A DNA stretch of 40,874 bases from Lachnospiraceae bacterium (lineage in GTDB: Bacteria > Bacillota > Clostridia > Lachnospirales > Lachnospiraceae): positions 1 to 40,874 of the forward strand of contig JAFRVX010000052.1 in NCBI GenBank assembly GCA_017438305.1. The letters run 5' to 3'. Shown here one piece after another: positions 34,237 to 40,874 of this stretch (positions are counted from its first letter, which is position 1; every line of letters starts with the position of its first letter). Under the pieces are notes generated by a model. The model saw only the letters and a program-made list of their open reading frames with translations. It ran no database searches and was not told the origin of the DNA. The translations under genes were made by a program, and so were the position numbers.

Positions 34237-35434
34237 CTAAAAATTCTCCTAACGCATTCATCGCTTCTTTTAAGACGTCGACTCTCGGGAGATAGACGAT
34301 CCGGAAGTGATCCGGCGTCTCATAATGAAAACCTTTTCCCGGCACCAGAAGGACCTTCTTCTCGTGAAGCAGGTCGATGCAGAACTGTTCGTCATCAGTG
34401 ATGTTGAACTTTTTTACATCAAGCTTCGGGAAGGTATAGAAAGCCGCGTTCGGACGGACCTCGGAGAGGCCGGGAATATCCGCGACCATGCTGTCCACCA
34501 CTTCCCGCTGTTCATATAATCTTCCGCCCGGCACCAGCAGCTCGTTGGCGCTCTGGGTGCCGCCCAGGGCTGTCTGGATGATCATCTGCGCCGGAACGTT
34601 GGAACAGAGCCTCATGGAGGAAAGCATGTTCAGGCCTTCGATATAGCCTTTTACATGATCCTTCCTGCCGGAGATCGCCATCCAGCCTACGCGGAAGCCC
34701 GCAATACGGTGGGATTTGGACAGGCCGTTCAGGGTAACGCAGCAGAGGTCCGGCGCCAGTGAGGCAATGGAAACATGCTGCAGGCCGTCCATCACCAACC
34801 GGTCATAGATCTCATCGGCAAAGATGATCAGATCATGTTCCCGGGCCGCTTCCACGATCTCTTCCAGCAGTTCCTTAGGATAAAGCACGCCGGTAGGATT
34901 GTTGGGATTGATGACGACGATGCCCTTGGTGCGGTCGGTGATCTTAGACCGGATGTCCTGGATATCCGGAAGCCAGCCGGCCTGTTCATCGCAGATATAA
35001 TGCACGGCTTTGCCGCCGGAAAGGGTGACGCAGGCTGTCCATAACGGATAGTCGGGAGACGGGACCAGGATCTCGTCTCCCTCATCCAGAAGGCCCTGCA
35101 TGCACATGGAGATCATTTCCGAAGCGCCGTTTCCGGTATAGATATGGTTGATATCCAGATTCGGGAGACCCTTCAGCTGATGATACTGCATAATGGCTTT
35201 TCTGGCGGAAAACAGTCCCTTGGAATCCGAATAGCCTTCTGCGTCCGGCAGGTTGGAGATCATATCCTCGATGATCTCCACCGGTGCCATCAGTCCGAAG
35301 GGCGCCGGATTGCCGATGTTCAGCTTTAATAATCTGTCGCCTCTGGCTTCCATCTTTGCGGCCTCGTCCAGAACAGGACCGCGGATGTCGTAGGAAACAT
35401 AATCCAGTTTATGGGATTTTCCGTATTCTTTCAT
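34214..35434 (-). CDS. Class I PLP aminotransferase, AlaA/AlaT-like
   Basis: A 406-residue fold-type I aminotransferase. It starts MKEYGKSHKLDYVSYDIRGPV and contains KLNIGNPAPFG, GYSDSKGLFSARKAI, NPNNPTGVLYPKELL, ADEIYDRL and the PLP-lysine segment LNGLSKSHRIAGFRVGW. These match the AlaA/AlaT group that makes alanine from pyruvate and glutamate. The ATG at 35434 is chosen for homology and for AAAGGA 7 bases upstream, rather than earlier in-frame ATGs at 35452 and 35506. It is the first gene of the operon that includes alaS, so alanine supply and alanine charging may be co-expressed. Confidence 0.9.
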   Translation of the reverse strand: MKEYGKSHKLDYVSYDIRGPVLDEAAKMEARGDRLLKLNIGNPAPFGLMAPVEIIEDMISNLPDAEGYSDSKGLFSARKAIMQYHQLKGLPNLDINHIYTGNGASEMISMCMQGLLDEGDEILVPSPDYPLWTACVTLSGGKAVHYICDEQAGWLPDIQDIRSKITDRTKGIVVINPNNPTGVLYPKELLEEIVEAAREHDLIIFADEIYDRLVMDGLQHVSIASLAPDLCCVTLNGLSKSHRIAGFRVGWMAISGRKDHVKGYIEGLNMLSSMRLCSNVPAQMIIQTALGGTQSANELLVPGGRLYEQREVVDSMVADIPGLSEVRPNAAFYTFPKLDVKKFNITDDEQFCIDLLHEKKVLLVPGKGFHYETPDHFRIVYLPRVDVLKEAMNALGEFLDGYKQHA

Positions 35435-35524
35435 GGCATTATCCTTTCCCATACCGTCTAAGATCAATTGCCGGTCTGAAAATTCTGCTTCTAAAATACG
35501 CAACAAGCAGAAACCAGTCCTATC

Positions 35525-35553
35525 ATTATAGCAAAGCGCTTCCTGTAAAGCAA
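35525..35553 (-). promoter_or_regulatory. Aminotransferase operon promoter
   Basis: On the minus strand, TTGCTT (35553-35548), an exact 17-base spacer and consensus TATAAT (35530-35525). The predicted leader is about 80 bases. Confidence 0.72.
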
Positions 35554-35564
35554 TTCAAATTTCA

Positions 35565-35604
35565 TTAAGATTTATCCTGCAGATCTAAGATTTCTTCTGC
35601 AGAT
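35565..35604 (-). repeat. 20-bp tandem direct repeat upstream of the aminotransferase promoter
   Basis: Adjacent 20-base units at 35565-35584 and 35585-35604 match at 17 of 20 positions. Each ends in CTGCAGAT on the plus strand and holds the palindrome CTGCAG. They start 12 bases upstream of the -35 box. Confidence 0.75.
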
Positions 35605-35665
35605 TTGATCAGTTTTTCGGACGGACCTGAACCGACTCTGCACATGAACCGGGTTTTCTGCAAGC

Positions 35666-37987
35666 TTAGTCGACCCCTCTTCTGAAATGGCCCCTCGTAT
35701 AGGAAGGGATCTCGGCATCGGCAGGAAGCTTATCCAGATAAACCTTTCGGAAGAGGTCAATGACCCTCCCGGTCTCCTGCCGGTCTTCGATCGTAAAATC
35801 CAGCCTGCCTTCCGAAAGGCCCAGATCTTCCGCCGCCCCGGAGTCCTTTAGAAGCGACAGGGGCACGCTGTTGAGAATGGTATTCTGACAGAAGCGGCAT
35901 TCGCTCAGGACCGCCATCCGGTTCTTTTTCCGGTCCGACAGATACAGGATCCCCGGCGTATGGGTGCATCTCACTGTACTCTTCTGAATACAGTTTGCGG
36001 TGACCATCATCGGAAGATAACCGTAAAGCACCAGGGCGCTGCCGGAGGAACCCGTGTTTCTGAGTTCTCTCTCGTTCAGTTCGACCGGCAGGGTCAGCCG
36101 GTCAAAGGACAGGCTGCGAAGCACCTTTTCCGTAAGGCTGTTGAACCGGTACAAATTGTGGTCCGCCGTCCGTTTTCCCGGGATGCCCTGTCTTTCCAGA
36201 TAATCCAGGGCATCGAAAGAGGGGATCAGGAAGCCGTCAAAGCCGGCTTTCCGGATGGTCTCAGCCTCTTTTTCGAAAAAGGCCTCCGCCCTGTCACGCC
36301 AGATCCGGGGAAAGGCCAGGAACATTTCTTTGTTTCCTTCATGGGCCTTTCCGCAGGCAACTTTATATTCTTCTGCGGAGATAAGGGCTGAAGAAAGATA
36401 GATCCGGGCAAGGCCGTCAGCCGCCAGCGCAGCTTCCAGCTGTTCTGCTGTTCTGACAAAAGCGGAAAGGGTGAACGGCGTCGTTTCTGCGGAAAGAATA
36501 AACGGCGTCAGTTCTTCCGAAACCATTTTTTCCGCTGTGCCGCATCTGGCGTTTTCCCGCCAGGACTTCTTAAGATCCGGTCTCCGGAGCCCTGATGCCT
36601 TCAGGTCTGTCCTGCCCGAGGCTTCCGCATATTCTCCATCTTTTTGGATCCGGAAATCGGAAAGTTCTCTTTTGTAACGGGTCAGGACGGCCTCTTTCAG
36701 CTGCTCCAGCGCCGTCCTCCGGAATTCATTCAGATTCTTAACAGGAAGAAAGAGTCCCGCTTCCACGGTACCGGTAAGCTCCCGGAATGAAAAAGGCGTA
36801 CCGCCGGTTTTGTTCAGCTGCTTCCTGACGTCTTCCTCCGATGCTTCGCGGTTAATGGCCGGATCCGGGTTCCGGTCTCCGGTGACTTCGATATGTATCT
36901 CCTCTCCGGAAAAGTTTCCGGAAAGTTCCAGCTGATAAGGCTCCTCAGGAGCAAAGCGGTACCGGCCGCGGATCGGGGCGGTCAATTCATTCTCGATATA
37001 GTTTTTCCGGACCTCCTCCAGGAGTTCCCGGTTTTCTTCGCGGAACGGGTTTTTCTCAAAGGTAATCATTTCGGGCCCGTTCTGTTTATGGAAATAGCCC
37101 TCCGTAAAGCCCTGGCGGTTGAAAAGATCAAAGAGCTTTTTCTGATCCCTTTTATCCACCCGGTATGAAGCCTTACCCGAATCCAGGAACATATCCAGAT
37201 ACTTTCTGTAAACCGAGGTGACACCGGCCGCGTATTCGGCTTTTTTCATCCTTCCTTCGATTTTAAAAGAAGTGACGCCGGCTTCGATCAGTTCCGGAAG
37301 AAGCTCCAGGGCGTTCAGATCCTTCAGAGAAAGCACCTGGGCGTCCTTTAAGAGCAGTTTCCCTTCAGGATCCCGTACGGAATAATCCAACCTGCAGGGC
37401 TGGGCACAGCGGCCGCGGTTTCCGGATCTGCCGCCCGCCAGGGAGCTGAAAAGACACTGCCCGGAATAACAATAGCACAAAGCCCCGTGAACAAAGCATT
37501 CCAGCTCTGCCCCGGTCTCTTTTTTGATCCGGCGGATCTCGTCAAGGTTCAGTTCCCGGGCCAGGATAAACCGGGATACGCCCAGCTTCTGATAAGCTCT
37601 CACGCTCCCGGAAGATGTCACCGTGCACTGGGTGCTGGCAAAGATGGGAAGCTCGGGGAAACACGCCCTGACCAGAGCTATCCCGCCGGTATCCTGCATG
37701 ATAACGGCATCCAGCCCCTCCCGGTAAAGCCTCTCCAGCATCCCCGGCAATTCTTCATAAAGCTCCTCTTCCTTGAAGAGCGTGTTGACGGTGAGATACA
37801 GCTTTTTCCCTCTCAGATGGGCATAATCGATGGCTTCCAGATAATCCTCTTCTCTGGCATTATCCGCGTAAGCCCGCGCAGAAAAGCGCGGAAGCCCCAT
37901 ATATACGGCATCCGCGCCGGCTGCATATCAGGCTTTCATGATGTTGAAATCTCCCGCGGGAGACAATAATTCAGGTTTCCGGTTCAT
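35666..37987 (-). pseudogene. U32/DUF3656 (RlhA-like) gene with in-frame TGA at codon 20
   Basis: A U32-family gene of 773 codons whose protein family hydroxylates RNA (TrhP, RlhA) and was once called collagenase-like. The frame opens [19 protein letters not shown], meets TGA at 37930-37928, then continues in the same frame as YAAGADAVYMGLPRFSARAY and stays open for 753 codons. The cysteine region HGALCYCYSGQC and RGRCAQPCR and the C-terminal SECRFCQN are intact. The true ATG is at 37987, inside the ruvB 3' end with TGGGGA upstream. The internal ATG at 37900 has no ribosome site and would lose the first barrel strand. It may be a nonsense mutation, a sequencing error, or recoding (see findings). 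Confidence 0.85.
37885..37918 (-). other. SECIS-like hairpin just downstream of the in-frame TGA
   Basis: Starting 10 bases after the TGA, GGCGCGGATGCC pairs with GGCTTCCGCGCT: 11 pairs including one terminal G-U, broken by a single U-U mismatch, with a 10-base apical loop that begins GU. This is the size and position of a bacterial selenocysteine insertion element, but it could also be chance in GC-rich coding sequence. Confidence 0.4.
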
Positions 37988-38975
37988 AATCGATCCCCAG
38001 ATGGATATAGGCAAGCTGTGTGGCGATCCTGCCCTTCGGCGTACGCTGGATAAAACCGTTCTGGAGAAGATAAGGTTCGTATACGTCCTCCAGAGTCCCG
38101 GCATCCTCCGAAAGGGACGCTGCCAGGGTATCCAGGCCGACAGGGCCGCCGCCGAATTTCCCGATAATGGTTTCCAGAACTCTGCGGTCTCCGGTATCCA
38201 GGCCGTATTTGTCCACTTCCAGCATATCCAGGGCAAAATCCGCGATCTCTTTGGTAATGACGCCGTTTCCGCGCACCTGAGCATAGTCTCTGACCCGCTT
38301 CAGGAAACGGTTGACCAGCCTGGGCGTTCCTCTGGCTCTTCTGGCCAGCTCCCCGGCGGCCTCCGGTTCGATCTCGACCTTCAGCACCCGGGCGGAACGT
38401 TCCGCGATAATGGTCAATTCGTCAATGGTATAAAACTCCATGCGGTGGGTGATGCCGAAACGGTCCCGGAGGGGGGCTGTCAGAAGGCCGGCCCTGGTGG
38501 TGGCGCCTACCAGGGTAAACTTCGGCAGATCCAGACGGATGGAACGGGAGGCCGGGCCTTTTCCGATCATGATATCGATCGCATAATCTTCCATAGCCGG
38601 ATACAGCACTTCCTCCACCTGCCGGTTCAGCCGATGGATCTCATCGATGAAAAGGACGTCGTTCTCCTTCAGGTTGTTGAGAATGGCCGCCAGCTCTCCG
38701 GGTTTCTCGATGGCTGGCCCGGAGGTCACCTTGATATTGCTGCCCATTTCGGAGGCGATGATATTGGCCAGGGTCGTTTTTCCGAGGCCGGGAGGCCCGT
38801 AAAGCAGCACATGGTCCAGGGCTTCCTTCCGTTCTTTCGCGGCTTCGATATAGATCTTCAGGGTCGATTTCAGCTTTTCCTGGCCGATGTATTCGTCCAG
38901 CCTGGTCGGCCGGAGAGACCCTTCCACCGCGATATCTTCCGGTATTTCGTCTGTGGTAATGATTCTTCGGTTCAT
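37971..38975 (-). CDS. ruvB: Holliday junction branch-migration helicase RuvB
   Basis: A 334-residue AAA+ motor that drives branch migration with RuvA. Walker A is GPPGLGKT (60-67), Walker B is [15 protein letters not shown], and sensor-type segments [20 protein letters not shown] and [17 protein letters not shown] follow. The C-terminal winged helix ends [15 protein letters not shown]. It follows ruvA by 8 bases. The last codons overlap the start of the U32 gene by 17 bases. Confidence 0.98.
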   Translation of the reverse strand: MNRRIITTDEIPEDIAVEGSLRPTRLDEYIGQEKLKSTLKIYIEAAKERKEALDHVLLYGPPGLGKTTLANIIASEMGSNIKVTSGPAIEKPGELAAILNNLKENDVLFIDEIHRLNRQVEEVLYPAMEDYAIDIMIGKGPASRSIRLDLPKFTLVGATTRAGLLTAPLRDRFGITHRMEFYTIDELTIIAERSARVLKVEIEPEAAGELARRARGTPRLVNRFLKRVRDYAQVRGNGVITKEIADFALDMLEVDKYGLDTGDRRVLETIIGKFGGGPVGLDTLAASLSEDAGTLEDVYEPYLLQNGFIQRTPKGRIATQLAYIHLGIDYEPET

Positions 38976-38983
38976 TTATGATC

Positions 38984-39589
38984 CTATCTCCCCAGTTTTT
39001 TCAGGGCGTCTTTCAGGATGTCTTCGACGCTGCGGCCTTCCGTTTCCACCCCGTTAAGGGCCTGAAGGGCTTCCGAACTGGAATAGCCGAGCACCGTCAG
39101 GGCTGCCGCCGCTTCGGAACGGGCGGACTGGTCTTCCGGAGTTCTTCCCTCCGTGAAGTCCTCTGCCAGGGAGGCCAGACCGTCATCCAGAGATACCTTG
39201 TCTTTTAATTCGATGATCAGGCGCTGGGCTGTCTTCTGACCGATCCCGGGCGCTTTTGCTATGGCTTTCGCATCGCCGGCAAGGATCGCAAAGCGAAGGT
39301 CCGGCGGGCTCATCACGGAAAGGATGCCGAGGGCTCCCTTCGGACCGATGCCGGAAACCGTGATCAGCCGGGTGAAAAGGTCCTTCTCGTCCCGGGTAAG
39401 GAAGCCGAAAAGACTCAGTTCCTCTTCCCGTACATTGAGGTAGGTATAGATCCGGACCGTACTGCCGGGCGCCGGCAGCTTTTCAATATCCGAAAGCGGC
39501 ATCAGGATCTCAAATCCAACGGTTTCCGTCTCGATTTCTATCAGATTGTTTTCTATGCGGGACAAAATGCCCCGGATCATTGAGATCAT
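38984..39589 (-). CDS. ruvA: Holliday junction DNA helicase subunit RuvA
   Basis: A 201-residue protein that binds four-way junctions and recruits RuvB. An OB-fold N-terminus (MISMIRGILSRIENNLIEIE) is followed by helix-hairpin-helix motifs (TVSGIGPKGALGIL and KAPGIGQKTAQRLIIEL) and domain III (EAAAALTVLGYSSSEALQAL), which contacts RuvB. AAAAAAGGAG lies 10 bases before the ATG at 39589. ruvC is absent from the locus; RecU in this window supplies the resolvase. Confidence 0.97.
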   Translation of the reverse strand: MISMIRGILSRIENNLIEIETETVGFEILMPLSDIEKLPAPGSTVRIYTYLNVREEELSLFGFLTRDEKDLFTRLITVSGIGPKGALGILSVMSPPDLRFAILAGDAKAIAKAPGIGQKTAQRLIIELKDKVSLDDGLASLAEDFTEGRTPEDQSARSEAAAALTVLGYSSSEALQALNGVETEGRSVEDILKDALKKLGR

Positions 39590-39619
39590 AAGCAGGATAC
39601 TCCTTTTTTCGTGAAAGTC

Positions 39620-39648
39620 ATTTTATCACACCTGCTTGAAGGGGACAA
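39620..39648 (-). promoter_or_regulatory. ruvAB-U32 promoter
   Basis: On the minus strand, TTGTCC (39648-39643), 17 bases, TAAAAT (39625-39620). It overlaps the opposite-strand promoter of the YprB-like gene, so the two may compete for polymerase. Confidence 0.5.
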
Positions 39649-39664
39649 GGACTTTTGCTATACT
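39636..39664 (+). promoter_or_regulatory. Promoter for the YprB-like gene
   Basis: TTGAAG (39636-39641), 17 bases, TATACT (39659-39664). The resulting leader of about 140 bases would contain three strong hairpins. The -10 abuts the left end of the palindromic element. Confidence 0.58.
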
Positions 39665-39791
39665 TAGGGAAACGCTGACCAGGCGTTTCCCCGCGCCGGA
39701 TCTGGCTGCGAAGCAGCTTTTTCCTTACAGATCCGTGCGCATCCTGCGGAGCATCTAAGGAAATACTGATTTATTCAGTATTTCCTTAGGG
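39663..39791. repeat. MITE-like palindromic element with three hairpins
   Basis: A 129-base segment with three stacked hairpins: GGGAAACGC/GCGTTTCCC (39667-39691, 9 bp); GGATCTG/CAGATCC (39698-39734) enclosing GCTGC/GCAGC; and CTAAGGAAATACTGA/TCAGTATTTCCTTAG (39755-39789, 15 bp perfect). The two ends are imperfect inverted repeats (12 of 16 matching). CTTAGGG occurs directly at both edges (39663-39669 and 39785-39791). There is no coding capacity. It looks like a small non-autonomous or REP-like element now serving as a leader; a structured cis-regulatory RNA is the alternative. Confidence 0.6.
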
Positions 39792-39811
39792 CAGTGATAA
39801 GGACAAACGTT

Positions 39812-40873
39812 ATGATAAGGGTAAATCTTGAACCGGAACTGCCAATTGAATATTTCCCGGAGCGATTCAAAGATCCGGAAAAAGTGCTGTTCTTTGATAT
39901 TGAGACCACCGGTCTTTCAGCTTCCGACAGCGCGGTCTACCTGATCGGCTGCCTGTATTACAGAGAAGGCTGCTGGCACTTTTCCCAGTTTCTTACTGAG
40001 TCTCTTTCCGATGAGCTGCCCGTTCTGAAGGCCTTCTTTCAGCTTGCGGAAGCCTTTGATACCCTGGTGCATTTTAACGGCGATGCCTTTGATATCCGCT
40101 TTCTGAATACGGCGGCCGCCCAGTATCACCTGCCCTCTCCCCTTTCAGACATGCAGAGCATCGACCTTCTGAAAAAGGTCCGGAAACATCGGAAGCTTCT
40201 GGGGCTGGAAAACTGCAGGCTCAAGACTGTTGAGCAGTTTCTGGGCATTTACCGGGAAGACATCTATTCCGGAAAGGATCTCATCGAGATCTATCAGACC
40301 TTCAGCCGGACCCGTTCGGAACGTTTAAAGGAACTCCTCCTGCTGCACAACCGGGAAGATATCCTCAATATGATCGGCCTGCTTCCCGTCCTGCGTTACG
40401 CCGACGTTACGGAAGCGCCCCGGGAACTTCTCTCGCCTTCGGAAATCTACCTGAACCGCTCCGGCACTGCGCTTAATATACGGCTCTCGTCAAAAGAAGT
40501 CTTTCCCGTTCCGGTCTCTGCCGTCTGCGGAAATAATGTCCGCATTGATTTTGACGAAAACGAAGTCCTGTTTAAGATCCCGGTCATGATCGGTACACTG
40601 AAATACTTCTATCCGGACTATAAAAACTACTGGTATCTGCCGGGAGAAGATTATGCGATCCACAAAAAACTGGCCCGGTACGTGGATAAAGACCACCGCC
40701 TTCCGGCCACCCGGGAAACCTGTTATACCCGGGTCGAAAGCCTCTTTGCCCTGAAGCCGGACGCTTTTGAAGCGCCGGTCTTCAAAACCGCCTGGAATGC
40801 CCGTGAAAATTATGTGGAACTTACGGAAGACAGCGCCTTTGTCTACGCCTGTAAAATACTGGAGAGCCTCTGA
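39812..40873 (+). CDS. YprB-like RNase H-fold (DEDD) nuclease
   Basis: A 353-residue protein with an RNase H-like exonuclease domain of the YprB type in its first 200 residues. FFDIETTGLS supplies Asp29 and Glu31, HFNGDAFDIRFL the next acidic residues, and LLHNREDILNM the final Asp: the DEDD metal set. The C-terminal half (YPDYKNYWYLPGEDYAIHKKLA) is a conserved extension of unknown role. YprB proteins are predicted 3'-5' exonucleases without a settled substrate. The ATG at 39812 has AAGGA upstream; an in-frame GTG at 39794 is an alternative. It is complete, ending one base before the window edge, and divergent from ruvAB. Confidence 0.85.
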   Translation: MIRVNLEPELPIEYFPERFKDPEKVLFFDIETTGLSASDSAVYLIGCLYYREGCWHFSQFLTESLSDELPVLKAFFQLAEAFDTLVHFNGDAFDIRFLNTAAAQYHLPSPLSDMQSIDLLKKVRKHRKLLGLENCRLKTVEQFLGIYREDIYSGKDLIEIYQTFSRTRSERLKELLLLHNREDILNMIGLLPVLRYADVTEAPRELLSPSEIYLNRSGTALNIRLSSKEVFPVPVSAVCGNNVRIDFDENEVLFKIPVMIGTLKYFYPDYKNYWYLPGEDYAIHKKLARYVDKDHRLPATRETCYTRVESLFALKPDAFEAPVFKTAWNARENYVELTEDSAFVYACKILESL

Positions 40874-40874
40874 C

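Noticed and set aside
37900..37902. Internal ATG as the natural start of the U32 gene
   Set aside because: No ribosome site precedes it, and the upstream 19 codons plus the bases after the TGA encode the conserved first barrel strand.
35666..37987. Reassigned genetic code (TGA as an amino acid)
   Set aside because: Several neighbouring genes end in TGA at their expected C-termini, so TGA is a working stop in this organism.

Overview
This window looks like a chromosomal core region of a Gram-positive anaerobe of the class Clostridia, most likely a Lachnospiraceae-type member of the Bacillota. The reasons are the zinc-ribbon L32 type, RecU, TmcAL, SecG, a walJ-like hydrolase, an acetyl-phosphate route (pta), consensus sigma-A promoters (TTGACA-N17-TATAAT type), strong AGGAGG ribosome sites and a GC content a little above 50 percent by eye. 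Almost all genes are housekeeping and lie on the minus strand. Only three genes are on the plus strand (8019-8510, 10520-11758 and 39812-40873). I see no prophage, insertion sequence with a transposase, CRISPR array or rRNA.

Layout, left to right. 1-2412: rsmD-coaD-coiled-coil protein-rsmF (partial at the window edge). 2458-5868: glgA, a small membrane protein, an ABC ATPase whose catalytic motifs are all eroded, and its permease, tightly coupled by 4-base overlaps. 6146-7912: an AMP-forming acyl-CoA synthetase. 8019-9315: a plus-strand DUF5721-like gene converging on a cytidylate-kinase-like gene across a shared terminator. 9393-11881: pta and tmcAL, divergent from back-to-back promoters; tmcAL ends in a 22-bp triplicate repeat. 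11912-17449: a walJ-like hydrolase, coaE, polA, an anti-sigma-like zf-HC2 membrane protein, then rpmF and yceD behind a near-perfect promoter. 17634-23973: an SH3 membrane protein and a parE-parC type topoisomerase pair, with a promoter preceded by 26-bp tandem repeats. 24113-25088: smpB, secG and tRNA-Leu(CAA). 25132-35604: a probable seven-gene operon (alanine-type aminotransferase, CtpE-like P-type ATPase, NlpC/P60 lipoprotein, alaS, unknown membrane protein, RluA-type pseudouridine synthase, recU), again with tandem repeats upstream of the promoter. 35666-39664: ruvA-ruvB followed by a U32/RlhA-like gene interrupted by a single in-frame TGA. 39663-40873: a highly structured, MITE-like palindromic segment leading into a YprB-like DEDD nuclease gene.

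Functionally the window mixes CoA synthesis (coaD, coaE), acetate and fatty-acid activation (pta, acyl-CoA synthetase), glycogen synthesis, DNA repair and recombination (polA, recU, ruvAB), DNA topology, and RNA modification or translation (rsmF, rsmD, tmcAL, rluA, U32, alaS, smpB, rpmF).

The items most worth a second look are: the in-frame TGA at codon 20 of the U32 gene, followed by a SECIS-like hairpin; the degenerate ABC ATPase; the promoter-proximal tandem repeats at parE and at the aminotransferase; and the structured palindromic element before the YprB-like gene. No database search was possible, so family names rest on motifs and remembered family features.
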